DNA of 64,000 nucleotides, taken from positions 98,518,001 through 98,582,000 of the forward strand of contig JBITNC010000001.1 of the NCBI GenBank assembly GCA_050084985.1. The letters are read 5' to 3'. The notes below the pieces were generated by a model. It was given only the letters and a program-made list of their open reading frames with translations. It was not told where the DNA came from and searched no databases. Origin of the DNA: Nageia nagi (Eukaryota > Pinophyta). The position numbers were made by a program, and so were the translations under genes. This document shows, piece by piece, positions 13,528 to 26,154 of the stretch (positions within the stretch are counted from its first letter, which is position 1; the number at the start of each line of letters is the position of its first letter).

Positions 13528-16500
13528 ATGAGCATTGATAAGAAAAACAAAGAGCTCCAGATGGAGAAGCTCATGAAGACTACGTCATCACCTTGGAAAA
13601 AAGACAGAAGGTTGCCTTCCCTACAGTTGTGCTAGTAGATGGCCTTGGGCAAATCAGAGACACTAATTGGGTGCATACTGACCCCGTCAAGTCATTAGAG
13701 AAGATGTTAAGATCCCACACGAACGACTGCTCAACGATATACTTGCTCAGTCCAAGATCGTTGAAGCTTCTTTGATCCCTTTTACTACTCCATTCCCAGA
13801 ATTGTGCCTCGAGGTAGCCAGATGCTGCGACATAAAAGAGAGAGTCCTCAATACTAAAGGCACAAAAATACTAGATTTTACTATCAAGGGAAAAGAGAGT
13901 GCATTTGCATGGAGTAACAAGGGCATCATATTCTCCATGAAAGAGTTCATCAGATTCTATAACAACCTGACCAAGCTAGGGAACTCGATAAGAGATTGGC
14001 TAGTTGATGAGTGCAAAGATTACAAGGCAAAAGCCTTAAGTCAACTAAGAAGGATAGACTTCTATCCAACAATCTCGACCATCATCAGTATGTTGTGCAG
14101 GATCATGGGATAAGAGAATGATCAAAGATTTAGAAAGGAATTCGTAGGCTTCATACATCAAATCAGCAAAAGCAAAGGGATCAGATGGAATAAGGTGATC
14201 AATGACTGCATGATTTGTCCAAACTCGTAGAAACGAAAAGATTCTACATGAGCTCTTACTTAGCATTCCTACTTCTACATGGAAAGAATAGAAAATCCAC
14301 CATAGCAGATACCAAGTACCTCTTTGACCTAGAAATACCAGTATGGCGGAGTTACCCAAGATTCATGTTGGAAAACGGTGGGACGAATTCAAAATGATGA
14401 ATGAAGGATTCGAGTGTCTTATATGTTTAGAGATAAAGGGGGCAGTCAATATGACCAGGATATCAGAAGTGGCAATCCAAGTTCTTCGAGAACATGCAGA
14501 TTTTATCTCAAAGAAATAGATGCCACATATATCAGGGTTTACGAGTCAATTGAGCCACCTTACAGACTTCCTCGTTACGCAAGTGATTAGTTCATCCTAA
14601 TGGAACTTTGCAGACACTTGTCATACCTACACGAGAAAGTCTGGTGTAAGAAAGGTGCCACCACATGCAAATTACCTATCCGCATAGAAGAGTATGAATG
14701 CACATCCTAGCATCAAGTCAAAACGATGAAGATGGCGTTTGGCATATTACAACTTCATAGTAGAACATGCGGTAGAGTACTATGATCCTGAAGGTGTGAT
14801 CAATACATTTTACAAGAAAACCTGGCAAACTGATTACCCTCACAAGTCCCTAAGAAAGCTCGAAAGGTACAAAAATATAGATGATATCAAGTAAATCAGC
14901 AATAAACAAGGACTTGGTAGCAGAACAAAAGCTCAAGCAGACCGTGACCAAGAAGAAGAAGAAAAGAGGTCTGCAAAAGGAGAATGCATGAGCCAGGATA
15001 CATCCTTCGATAATCCTTAAGAAGAATCGTCGGATTCCATTTGAACCGCCACCAATTTTACCTTTCGTGAGATTGACATAGGGGCAATTTGGTCAATATG
15101 CCACACTAATTGTTCAACCAGGGCAAGCTATTGATCAGACCATACAGGGATTATCGCAAAAGATAAGAAGCACTAAAAAGATTGGAAGCACTTTGCAACC
15201 ATACAAACGCTTGAAAAAGTTGATGGAAGTCCCTCCCAGAGGTCCATCCCAAGATGGAAAATTATATTATTTTGGCCTTAGTTCTCCTACTTCTCCTCCT
15301 TCTAGTGACAACGAGGATGAATATGAAATTAACAAAGGAGACCTCTTGAAAGAACCCTTAGAAGATGGCCAGATACCAGAAATACCTTACATCTTAGGCG
15401 ATGAATCAGATTCATCAGTCAAGGAGATACTGACCATAAGTCCTCCTATCATAAAAAAACTCGTTCAAGCAACAAGACCTTCATCTACATAGGCTTCCAC
15501 ACCTCGATAACCGAAGAAGATACCTCCAAGTAAGAGAAAACCTCCACCACTTGCTTCCAGAAGAACCCTAGCTTCCAAAGATACAGCTTCCTCATTAGGA
15601 GGGGATGGAGGAAATGAAGAGGATGAAAGTGAAAATGAAAACCATAGGAAGAAAAAGAGAGAGGACCAACATCAAGGGAATCTCGAGATACAAGTGACTA
15701 TAGTTGCTAATCCTGAGCCATGTTACAATTTCGACATGGCAATGCTCTTAAAAAACTTAAGAGCATATCATCCATCCAAAGCCCATGCCAACCTTGAAAC
15801 CAATCAAGATTCAAAGAATGAACTTGAGCATGTAGCCACTTACATCTCAATGAAAGATAATTTCATCGTCACAGATACTGTTGCTGCAGGAAGGAAAAGG
15901 AATGTTGATGGAGAATTTGCATTAGTGGTGGAAACACGAGAAGAGCCATGTAAAGCAATCGAAACTTTGGATAGGCAACATGCAATAGGTTCTAATGTTG
16001 CAGCACTGATAGAGGAGAACACATCATAGAAGGTAGAGCTCAGGGAGCTAAAAAGAGAATTGTCTAAAAAGAGGAAGTTGACTGTTGATATCCAAGCCGC
16101 TAACTTAACAGTTGAAGACATCAAGAAGCAGATCTCATTGAATATTGTGATCCAAGCAATCAAAGAAGAGTGGGTAAAGGAAACCAAGGAGGCTATTCAA
16201 GAGTTATTCCTAGGAATAACTAATTTTTTCATTCAAGATAATGGATCATTCATCGCTCAAAACAAGATCCATGAATTGATTGTTAGGTGGGGCAATAGTT
16301 ATCAAATGATGCATGAGCTAAAAAGAAAAGTTGTTGGCATGCCAATAATATTGGAATATTGTCATCAATTATTTTACTAATATGATTGGCTATTCTATGT
16401 TGTTTCAAAATGTCAAGATTTCATCCAAGTTTGAACAAATTTCAAGGTAGATATGAGGAAACAACTAGCAAACTACCAGTTTGATCTGAGGCTAATCGAG

Positions 16501-16806
16501 GAAGACAAACACAGTAAGGACTACTCCATAATAATAAATGAGGTCCAACTAGTGATCAACACTTACCTTGAAACTGAAGATATTAATGTCCTCAAATCCG
16601 GCAAACAGCTCAAATATGGCAACAATATGGTAGTATGGTGCAACGAAATGAAGAAGACTTCAAAGACCATCACCACATATCTATTGGCAAATGAAGGGAT
16701 AATGGAGATTCTCAACACAGGAATCAAAAATAGAAAAACCTTCATGGGTGCTAACTTCGAGGCAACCATCACATCACATGTGCAAACCACAAATTTGCCA
16801 TCGTAA
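13528..16806 (+). pseudogene. unrecognised gag-like protein of an LTR-type element
   Basis: I do not recognise this protein family. The first ATG is at 13528, just after a likely splice acceptor. The first half is split by frame changes: one open part is 13593-13775 and another is 13772-14113, with a PFTTPFPELCLE block and a Lys-rich region. The second half, 15193-16806, stays in one frame and is broken only by stops near 15490, 16027 and 16378. It has a Pro/Ser/acidic stretch (SSPTSPPSSDNEDE near 15300), then helix-forming sequence rich in Glu, Lys and Asn with coiled-coil character from about 15780 to 16700. There is no zinc knuckle, protease, RT or integrase. The position between two TATA-bearing flanks suggests the coding part of a non-autonomous LTR element. 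Other possibilities are a captured host gene or an unusual Gag. Confidence 0.55.
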
Positions 16807-17930
16807 ATTTTGTCATCTCCAAAATTTTGAAAATTTTGTAAATCAGTCAACCAGGAAAGTTAAGCACCAAAACTCAACCAACCCTGCTCTCCTGATCAGT
16901 CATCCTAGCAAATAGAGCACCAAAAGTCAGCTGACTCAATCGTAGCAAGCAATTATGTAATATTTTAATTTTTTTTATAGAATTAAGGAAACACTTGGAA
17001 CCCTAGAAATTCTATAAATAGACCCCATGGGGTCACTTTTATGCAAAATGAAAGTTTGGAACTTTTTTAAAGAGTGAAAATTTTGAAAAAAAATTCAAAG
17101 TTTTTTGTAAAAGAAGAAATTTGTGTAAACTTTTCTGTAACTCTTTTGCAAATCTAATACAAAGTGGTTACATATTTCCTCAAGAGAATTGTCGTGCATG
17201 GAGTGGTGAATGGGTTTCATTTGTGGCTCTCTTTCACAATTCAAATATTTTTGCTTCTTTCCTTGAAAACTCAGGAGTTTTAGGAAAAAATTGTTCAAAC
17301 TTTAAAAAATATCTTGAATTACTTCAAGTTTGCCATCTTTTGCCTCTTGCACATTTAAACAAAATGTATTCTGAATTTGTTTGTTTTCTACATCTTATTT
17401 GAACTTTTTTTTCAAACTTGGTTCCAAAGTGAGCATTTTATGTTGTTTCCTTTGATCACATCAATCTCGTCTGCGAAGTATCGACAATCGACCCCGCTTC
17501 TTGCTCTATATTTAAAGCTAATTGGACAATAATCATTCACTTTGAACTAGATTGAATGAACCGAAACTTGATAACCGATTAGAAAATGTCTCATTTTAAA
17601 CAATGCTTTGTTGTGACAATCGCCTTGTGACTTAACTAGTATTGGATCATTCTCACCCTTTTCCTATTTTTATTTGCTTATTTTATCTTTCTTGCATTCT
17701 TTTTTTTATAAAACCAGAGCAACTTTCAATCATCGCAAAAACATTGTCCCTATAAAAAACGTGAGTTAACAGCTTCTACCTCTATCTAACCAGTTGAGTC
17801 CACTCCTTTAATCATATAAAATTGTGCTACTTCAACAACAACACGAATTATCTCACCTAAATGTTGGGTGCTTTCCCGTGCAGGTGATCCTTGGTCGGTA
17901 GGAAAGGTTTCCATCCCAACAATACATTAG
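16807..17930 (+). mobile_element. 3' flank or LTR of the unclassified element
   Basis: Starts right after the last stop of the gag-like frame. Holds a TATA box at 17013, a run of T/A-rich leader, and ends near gtgctttcccgtgcaggtgatccttggtcgg, after which composition changes. The sequence does not align with 11146-13517, so it is either a 3' region not copied upstream or an LTR whose partner is diverged or lost. Confidence 0.4.
17013..17020 (+). promoter_or_regulatory. TATA box (TATAAATA)
   Basis: TATAAATA in the context ttctataaatagaccccatgggg, with a start region of moderate GC about 30 bases downstream. Typical of plant LTR promoters. Confidence 0.55.
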
Positions 17931-20329
17931 ATGGATAAGACCAACATACTTTACATATAGTTGAAATAAAATAGGTAAGCTAGTATTGGAATATTTACTA
18001 TTGCTCCATCAAATGGAAATATGCAATTCAACTATAGTTGTATATTTAGATTTAAAGGTTCTTTTCTATTTATTAGTTATAACTTGGAATTCCTTGCAAG
18101 CAACTATGTGGAATGATTATCATATTTAAACATGGAATTTGTTATGACATAAAACTCTTGCAATATAAAAACTCTTGACAAGACTTAATTTTCATATTTA
18201 AAAGAATGGCAATTAACTACAATATAACTATTTGTGAACTAGAATTGAAACATAAATATCTTGGAATTGATAAGCTTGGAATATTGAATTCAAGATATTG
18301 CATATCTTAGAGGTTATTGTGAACAATTGTACGCAATATAAATTAAGAAATTTATGCAGGTATCAATATGTATACTTAGGGTAAATGGTGAGGTAGCATT
18401 GAAGTCCTCTGACAAGAAAGGGTGTTGTGGCATTGGACCTACTCACAAGAAATAGTGATGTAGTGTTATGACCTATTCACAAGAAATGGTGATCTGTAAT
18501 AATATTTTGTCTCATACGGATTGTTTAATTTTTGTCTTGTTACCTTACGTAGAAAAGAGATAAATTACCAAGTACAAAAGCATAACACATGAACCAAGAA
18601 ATTAAATACACCAAAAAAAAGGTTTACTCAAAAGCTCTTTATTCTATGGACTTATATAAAATCCTCCCTGGTCTATCTCTCTATTACAACACTTAGAATT
18701 TTCCACTGTCTCTTCACCTCTTTTTCTCCCATAGACTAGCAAAAATATTGACTCCCAAAAAAAAATAAAACTAACTAATCTTCCTTTTATAAATTTAAGG
18801 AAGCTATTCAACAATAATATGTTACAACCATTAATTGACTTGACACCACGTAGAGATAATCTAGGTTATCGCCACCAACCAATCCCATCTCTACTTGGTC
18901 TCCTTCAAATTAGTCATAACCACTAAAGACTTTACAAATCATAAAATTTGCCATATCGTAAATTATAAAATAGCTCACATGATGAATACTATCTCCCCTC
19001 CTATTTTTAAGGGAGATAAAAACAACAACACTACTATTTAACATTTGCCAAATTTTTTTTCAAACACTAAAATAGTCTAACAAATTCTATATTAAAAATC
19101 TAAAAATACCAAATAACAAATATCAATATTCAGACCCAAAATAGAGTAAAAAAAATGGCATTCTCCTTTTCCCTTTGTTGGTGACTATGCATTGGTTGAG
19201 TTGGCAACTCACTAGCTAGGCATGGGCATTGGCAGGTATGTGTTAGGCATCCGACATTTAGGATCCCCCACATTGGATTAGTCATGGCTCCACAGTGGCC
19301 CCCATTAGTCTTCAATGGTGGTCGGCTCCTATGGCAGCTCTCACATCGACAATCAAACCTTCCCCTTCCCATTGGTTCCCAAGGCTGGCTGATGATAGGT
19401 TTTTGTAAAACCAAGCATTTATTTCCATCGCACGACCTTCTATGCACAGCATTGGATCTCCCACGCACATCTCAACATTGGTTGGCGATCAAGGTTTTCA
19501 CGTGGCGACTTCTTTTTGTTCCTTTGTGTCCATGTGGGCTTCGACAACTTTACCAAGCACAAGCCCTCAACCATATGTGAGATCCTCACAATTTGGGCTC
19601 CACTTTGCATTCCCTACGTAACCAATCGGCCTAGAAATCTCCAACTCGCGACCCCTCACTTCACCTCAACTCCCTGCATGACATGTCCGATCTGGTGTAA
19701 ACATCGCATCAACCTCCTTTGCAACACGAGTCCCACCCTAAGTTTGTGGCAACCAATCCTTGACGTGTACATCATCAGCCACTCCCAACACATCCTGTTT
19801 GGTGGGGTTTGACCTCTATTACTCCACATCAAATCTGAGTGAGGCGACGCCTTTTGACACAATGGCATGACATTTCGTGGCCCCCCTATGCTGGCCCTTT
19901 TCATTAAAAAAAAAACAAGTTGACCTTTTTTTTTTACATAATGGGCTTAATATATTTTTTTTTAATCTTTTATTTTTTTAACAATAATTTTTTTTGTATT
20001 TAATAAAAAAATACAAAAATTATCGAAACTTCAAACCTTCACAAATCACAATCCAGGAGTCAATTTTACACGTCGTTTGAAGTGACAGAATCGTCAGGGA
20101 GAGAACCTTTGATGTGAAGTTCTTATTTTGTTGCAATGAGACGATCCAATTTTGGATCAATTGGTGATGTAGTGTTCTGATTAGAAATGATAAATGAGGT
20201 ACATGTTTGCTGCTACAATTCAAGCAAGTTAGTTTTGAATTGCTAGATGGAAGGCCTTTTGTGGTTTGGAAAACCAAAATAAAAATGTAGAACTATGTAA
20301 TTGAGATTAAAAATAAATAAAAATTATCA
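17931..20329. other. no gene recognised; small repeats and homopolymers
   Basis: No protein or RNA gene seen. Around 18400-18495 a cacaagaaa-gtgatgt phrase recurs two or three times. At about 18989-19017 an 8-bp stem (tatctccc/gggagata) closes a short hairpin. 19130-19900 is richer in GC and has open frames near 98 codons on both strands, but none resembles a known family. 19905-20010 is full of A and T runs. Confidence 0.5.
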
Positions 20330-21130
20330 TGCCTCATAACTCTAATAATCCTCTATGGCTTTGAAGTTTAAGATGGAAGAATTTTCGATGAAACATGAAA
20401 TAAAATTGAGCAAATCCAAAACAAATTCATTGTTTATAACTTCAAAATTGAAAATAACACATCATACCCTATCCTTGTCATAGAAGCTAGTCTACTCCCT
20501 ATTGAAAGCAAAGCTCTAAGATGATATATATTATACAACTATAAATTAACAAAGTTAGACAATCATAGACTTCCTCTAATTGCTCAATATAGTTTCTTAA
20601 CCAATCAACATATTGGCTAAAAGACTTTGATAAGTGTCTTGATTTTTGAGGCATACACAATAATATAACCCCTTCAAATAATAGCAAAGTAAAATTATGA
20701 TCACAAAACTTTAACATCTATCCTACCAATATAAGATTATCAATCTCAAAAAGAAACTTATGATCGCAAAAATAAAGAACTGATTTGCAATAACTGTATA
20801 GTGAAATAGGTAGATAAACAATTCCTAAAACATGGGATAAAAGAGTTTATAGGTTTTGAAAACTAAATGGCATAGAATGTGAGACTCATTTCCTTCTTAT
20901 CTACCAATTTTACAAAGACATTAGGTAAACCTATAATGATATTTGTAATTACATCCTTATCCATGAATTTTTAAAACAAAATAAGCTTGGATATCTTATC
21001 ATAAATCTTAATTTTGTTAGAATCCATCATTTGAATACATAAACGAATATATATTTATCTTTGGACAAATTTTGATAGGTCCCACAAACCATTAGATTTA
21101 AAGGACATTCAAAGACACCATTCATTCATT
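20330..21130 (+). pseudogene. LINE ORF2 C-terminal fragment (LINE-a, copy 1)
   Basis: Shows the end of a non-LTR retrotransposon reverse transcriptase: a LYGFEV block near 20350 (family form LYGxEVWG), an IQKQF-like helix near 20420, then the C-terminal domain ending in DETHFL near 20885 and a long 3' untranslated part. It is broken by many stops. The segment from about 20620 to 21115 matches 23200-23800 in the same orientation, so both belong to one LINE family whose 5' truncated copies flank the Gypsy element. Confidence 0.7.
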
Positions 21131-21519
21131 TAGATTTTTTTCTTGAAAAAACCATTAAGCCTACCCTAAGAGCATATATTCAAGTAAATGATCTTTTGTG
21201 GTTGCATATGTATGTTATTAAAGTAATGAACTTGTTAATAAACTTTTTCAAATGCCATTATTTTCTTGATTTTGGTTTCTAGCATATGTTGAGTGGCCAC
21301 TATTTAATATTAATTTAATTTAATATAGCTTTCTTTTTAATAACCATTTCATCATATGCTACTTGAGAAACATGTTAAAAAGTCTATAATTTTTTTGTAA
21401 TTTTTTTTTTTCATCATTTTGGAGTTTTAAAGGTCTTTAAAACAAAGGCATAAATACACCCTAAAAAAATGCCATATTTTTTGGGAAAACATCAACTTTA
21501 AAAAAAATGCATATTTTTA
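21131..21519. other. AT-rich gap, no gene recognised
   Basis: Low-complexity AT sequence between the LINE 3' end and the Gypsy coding relic, with several poly-T and poly-A runs. Confidence 0.4.
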
Positions 21520-23180
21520 AAAAATATGCATTTTAAAGGAATTTTTCTAAGCCATGGTTATTACAAAAAAATTGTAAAGAACTATGGGAAAAGAGTAGCC
21601 CCACTAATAGTCCTCACAAAGAAGGGTGTTTTCATTCAAATAGAAAAAGCAATTCAAGTATTTGAAGAACTAAAAAAGATAATATATTGTACTCTAATTT
21701 TGGCTACTTTAATTTTTCCAATCCATTAGTAATTAAGTGTGATATTTAGGACTAGATATTGGAGTTGCAATGATACAAAAGATCAAGAGCCATTTGGAAA
21801 AACTTGAAAAAGTCTAAATCTAAAAAAGAAACATTGGTTACTTTTCACATCAATTGACAAATGGAAACCATTTTAATGGAAAGAAACTTTGAAATCAAGA
21901 CTAACCATTGCAACCTCAAATACTTCTTGGAGCAAATGCTATCATGTCTAAAACGACATAAATAGCTAACTAAAATGCTTGGCAGTGATTTTGAAATTGA
22001 TTATAAGAAAGGCAACGAGAATGCATTTATTGATACATTTTACAAATAATTTGAAAGAGCTGCAATGTTGGCAATCTCATTATATCTTTCATTAGATTCA
22101 CCAAATATGGAAGGAATGGAAGAAGGATCCACAAACAACTCGAACTATATATAAGTTAACAAAAGGAGAATTATTGACAAAATTCACATGGCAAGAACAA
22201 GTGTTGAGATATGATAAATCAATAATAAAATAATTGTGGCCTTAGCTTCTCAAATTAAGAATTAGATTTTATAAGAGTTATATGATTATCCATCATCAAG
22301 ACATTTGGGATTTTTCATGACTTGTCTATTGACAAAGAATGAAAGAGGACATTTTGTGAAGTGTGACACAGGCCAATGCAACAACAAAGAATCATAAAGG
22401 CACAAAGACATTCACAACCATTACATATTCTACAAACTTTAAAATGACATACCTATGAACTTCATCACAAACCTCCTAAACCTAAAGGATATATGGTCAT
22501 TTTGGTGGTAGTATATAAGCTATGTAAGTATGCAATTTTTTGTTCATTACAACACCCTGTCACAACAAGCAAGGTGGTGAGGGTTTTTCTTGTATTAGAT
22601 CTTTAAGCTCCATAGTATGCCTAAAAGCATTGTGTGTGATAGAGATCCCATATTCACCAATTGTTTTTTGAAGCAATCACTTTGGTGGTAGTATACAGGT
22701 TGTCTAAGTATGCAATTATTTTTACATTACAACACCCTTTCACAACAAGCAAGGTAGAGAAGGTTTTTCTTGGATAAGATCTTTTGGCTCGAGAAGGTTT
22801 TTCTTGGATAAGATCTTTTGGCTCAATAGCATGCCTAAACACATTGTGTGTAGTATATGTCCCATATACACCAATTGATTTGGAAGGAGCTATTGAGGAT
22901 CAGAGACACTAAGTTAAATATGAGTTCAGCATATCATCCACAAACGGAACGGGCAAGCAGGGGTTGTAAACAAATGTTAAAGAGCTTACTTAAGATGTTT
23001 TGCACAAGCTTAGTAGCACCAATGGGTGAAATGGCTATCATTAGCAAAGTGGTGGTAATACAACCACACTTACCTACAATTATGTTTCCTTTTGAAGAAT
23101 TGTATAGAAGTGCAAATGGTTCAAAAGACTTAACCAATGGCTATCCTTAAATTACTTGTAGCCATCCAACAAACTTACCC
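21520..23180 (+). pseudogene. Ty3/gypsy pol relic, part 1 (Gypsy-2)
   Basis: Decayed Gypsy polyprotein. The RT thumb and connection show as GYYKKIVKNYGK near 21550 and FEELKKI near 21660. RNase H traces follow near 21840-22030. The integrase zinc-binding region is around 22280-22390 and the integrase core from 22440 onward. The segment MSSAYHPQTERASRG near 22920 is the conserved YHPQTDG block of Gypsy integrases. The core is partly duplicated (separate entry) and the frame is broken throughout. It stops at about 23180 where a LINE 3' end was inserted and resumes at 23810. Confidence 0.85.
22499..22893 (+). repeat. internal duplication of the Gypsy-2 integrase core
   Basis: 22499-22676 and 22677-22893 are direct copies, both opening with tca(t/c)tttggtggtagtata and both carrying the acaaca-caaggt segment and the accaattg end. 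They differ at roughly one base in eight, so the duplication is old. The second copy itself contains a perfect 34-bp tandem repeat at 22757-22790 and 22791-22824, which must be much younger. Confidence 0.85.
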
Positions 23181-23809
23181 AACTCATCAATGTCTTAAAA
23201 GAGTTCATCTGAAAGTTTTTGATAAATGGCTTGATTTCAAGGCCTACACACAACATAACCCCTTCTAATAACAATAAATTGGAAGTCCAAAAAACAAATA
23301 AATTAATTCACAAATTTTGGAATGATAACATCAATGATAAAAGAAAACACTCTTACAATAAAAGTATCATTAATCCAAAAGCTGAACATCCTTCATATCC
23401 ACATAAGATTATTAATTTCAAAATGAAACTTGCGAATACAAAATTAAGAACTAATTCACATGAACTTCATACTGAAATCGGTAGATGGACAACACCAAAA
23501 ACACCTTGGTATTAAAAAATTTGTTAATTTTGTAACCTAAATGTCATGGAAGATGAGACGCATTTTCTCTTTTTTTACTCACTCTACAAAGACATAAGAG
23601 AAACATACAAAGGTATTTGTAATTACAACTCAATCCACGAATTCTTAAACCAAGAAATCAAAACAAGCTTGGTGATTTCATTATACAGGTTAAATATATG
23701 AGAAACAATCATTCAAATACTTGATAAAAATGTATTTTTTTATCTAAACAAATTTTGATAGGTCCTACAAGCCTTTGAATTTCAAAGGACAGTAAAAGAC
23801 TTATCATAT
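23181..23809 (+). pseudogene. LINE ORF2 C-terminal fragment (LINE-a, copy 2) inside Gypsy-2
   Basis: The open part 23219-23515 shows the end of a LINE reverse transcriptase protein: LRTNSHELHTEIGRW and PKTPW, then, after a break, the cysteine-histidine C-terminal motif (FCNLNVMEDETHFLF, then a PLY-like DIR segment) near 23530-23610. It is the better kept of the two copies and shares its 3' untranslated part with 20620-21115. It separates two halves of one Gypsy integrase, so it was inserted after that element. The call LINE rests on the LYGxEVWG and EDExHFL blocks. A Penelope-like element is less likely. Confidence 0.7.
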
Positions 23810-24450
23810 AATATCATAGACTTGGATCCTCTAAAGTAGAAGAATTGAATAAATTCATGAAGCAATAGCATGAAGTAATGAAGATTCTCAAGAATGATCT
23901 TTGCCAAGTACAAAACAGAATGAAGCAGCAAAAAGATCAGCACCATTCAAAATGGAGATTTGAAGTTGTGGACATAGTATTTTTTAGGTTACAACCTTAC
24001 AAACAATCATTCCTAAAAACAAAAGTCAAGCAAAAGTTAGCTCCAAAATTTTAAGGCCCATAAAAAGTATTGAAGAAAGTACAAGTGTGGCATATCAATT
24101 GAAAATTTGAAACTACCACAAACTTCCAAGATACACAATGTTTTTTATGTTACTTGTTTGAAACAGGTGATAAAAGTACAAGAACAAATACAGCTTCCCA
24201 AATTGAATGAGAAAAAGATCATGTTGGAACCAAAAGTACTAAAAGAGTGAGAAAGGAACTTTAGACAACATTCAATGTGTGATGTACTCATCAAGTTGAA
24301 GGACCTTCCAAATAAAGGCATGACTTGGGAACTAGTGGAGATCCTACAGAAGTATGCAGCTTTGAGGACAAAGGTTTCTAAAGGAAAAGGGCATGGCACA
24401 GCCTCAATATACTCCATGATAACTATAGTTGTATTTGATTGGTTTGGGCC
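23810..24450 (+). pseudogene. Ty3/gypsy integrase C-terminus, part 2 (Gypsy-2)
   Basis: Continues the Gypsy-2 integrase after the LINE insert. Seen are QNRMKQQKDQHHSKW near 23915, the FEVVDIVFFRLQPYKQ block near 23960, LAPKF-GP-KVLKK near 24040, HNVF-VTCL near 24140, and the DLPNKGMTWE segment near 24300 that resembles a chromodomain end. Two or three stops and frame shifts break it. The presence of a chromodomain-like tail points to the chromovirus branch of Gypsy. Confidence 0.85.
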
Positions 24451-24960
24451 AATTGGTTAGGAATATTCAGCTACAAACTTTAAGGATTAGTGCTAGGTGT
24501 GGAATTATCTATAAATAAGGATGTGAAGTACTCTAACGATCATCATCAAGTATTCTTTATTTAATTCCATCATTGTAAGCAAGATTTGAAGATTGCCCTA
24601 TCAAAGTGATTGAGAAACATACCCTCTCAAAATGGTGAAACATACCCTCTCAAAATGGTGACTACATTTGAGGATTCCATATTTGTATCAGATATTTCAA
24701 ATTTCGACTCTTGCAATCATTATGTACATTTTGTTGTTCATTGATTTCTATTGTGAATCGAGAAAGTATTGTTTGTTTCTATAAATGCCAAGTTGTGTCA
24801 TTCTGATTACATGAATGGGCGTGGGAGTGTTTAGTGGCACCTAGTTCTCTGATATTTGCATCCAAAAGATTTCATTGATTTTGCTACTTTCTTCCTTTGC
24901 AATTTTTTGAGTCTATATACACACAGAGACCTTGCATGATTAATTAGATACAACTGTCAC
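24451..24960 (+). mobile_element. probable 3' LTR of Gypsy-2
   Basis: Follows the integrase end. It contains a TATA box (TATAAATA, 24510-24517), a transcribed region with a perfect direct repeat (gaaacataccctctcaaaatggt at about 24612 and 24637), and an end around 24950. A phrase near 24810 (ttacatgaatgggcgtggga) recurs in altered form at about 24995, so the boundary may lie further right. Confidence 0.5.
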
Positions 24961-25440
24961 TGTTAAGGTAATGGATCAAACTGAATTAGTAAGTTACATG
25001 AACAGGCACGAGGGTTTTGGTGGCCAACTGTCACCTCAATCACAAAAATCACTGGTCAGAGCACCTTACTTATGGGCATACACTTTCGTAAATAAACATC
25101 TTCCATTTCCTGCAAGCACTTGGTACTCTCCCTTTTCTATGTTTGCCTTGTGCTTGATGAAAAACTTTTCATGTCCTTTGATCTTTATACATGCATGCAA
25201 GAGTATGTTGTTCATGTTTTTATTTTGAATACTTTGCAATGCTTTTCCAGTTGTGCAATAAGGTCGCTGTCACTGACAATGCAACAACAATGTTGACATA
25301 CCATGATAACTTCAAAACATAAATGAATAGCCTACATTATTTAGATCACACATATTAATAGCATAAACGTTATGTTAAACTCACCGTAAGTTTACTCTTC
25401 CTATGATTTTTAAAATTTAACAAGTTCTGAAGTTACAAAA
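24961..25440. other. no gene recognised
   Basis: An 85-codon open frame at 24971-25228 has no recognisable family. Probably the end of the Gypsy-2 LTR followed by sequence downstream of the tetraspanin gene. Confidence 0.4.
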
Positions 25441-25827
25441 AATGAGGTGCATGTTTACATAAAAGCAATATAATTGTTCAACTGTATCTAAATCAACTTT
25501 TCTGATGTTTTGTCAAAAGAATTTCTGTGTTTATTTAGGAAATCCATTCTGATAAATTTCTGGTAAACCAGTGAATATGAACACCATAAGGGTGTTGTAG
25601 ACATTTTGAAACAAATAAATCAATCTCGTAGGTACATATTTAAATAAAAAAAATACAATTGTTCAATTGTATTTAAATCAACTTTTCTGATGTGTCAAGG
25701 ATTGTTGTCTGAGACTTTCTTTGTGTTTATTTAGACCGTCCATTCTAACAACTTTCTAATAAGTGTCAACGATGAATATGAACACCAAAAAGCCATTGTA
25801 GTTGAAACAAATAATTCAATCTCAGAA
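25441..25827. repeat. two tandem copies of a ~190-bp unit
   Basis: 25441-25630 and 25631-25827 share aggt(g/a)cat(g/a)ttta, the block attgttcaa(c/t)tgtat-taaatcaacttttctgatg, a gtgtttattta segment and gaatatgaacaccataa/aaaa. They are roughly 80 percent alike with small gaps. They lie about 330 bases beyond the stop codon of the tetraspanin gene. Confidence 0.75.
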
Positions 25828-26154
25828 GTAGAGAATAAATTTAGCCCTTCATGTTTTTAAACGAATTCAATGGTCATTTACATCATGTGACAGTTCTAGG
25901 GTTTAGAAAGTTCAAAGTGATATTAAGACGCACATTATATGTTTTCAAATAGGAGTTCTGGCTCTTCATAAAATATACATAAATTATTTCTCATTTTCAT
26001 TCAAATAAACAAGGATAAACATCCAAGATTCCCTCCTATAATAACATTCAAGGCCAAATAATTTATGTGCATCTTATCTAATCAGTGGACTGAAAATACA
26101 AGATCTTAAATCATCACTGTATATTTTTCTATATTACGAATCCAAATTTCAGAC
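25828..26154 (-). other. likely 3' untranslated region of the tetraspanin gene
   Basis: Follows the tetraspanin stop codon on the minus strand. I do not see a decisive poly(A) signal, so the 3' end is not placed. Confidence 0.4.

Noticed and set aside
19130-19900. Protein-coding exon from overlapping ~100-codon frames, or a Cassandra-type 5S element
   Set aside because: Frames on both strands are equally open and unlike any family; no 5S rRNA internal promoter sequence is visible.
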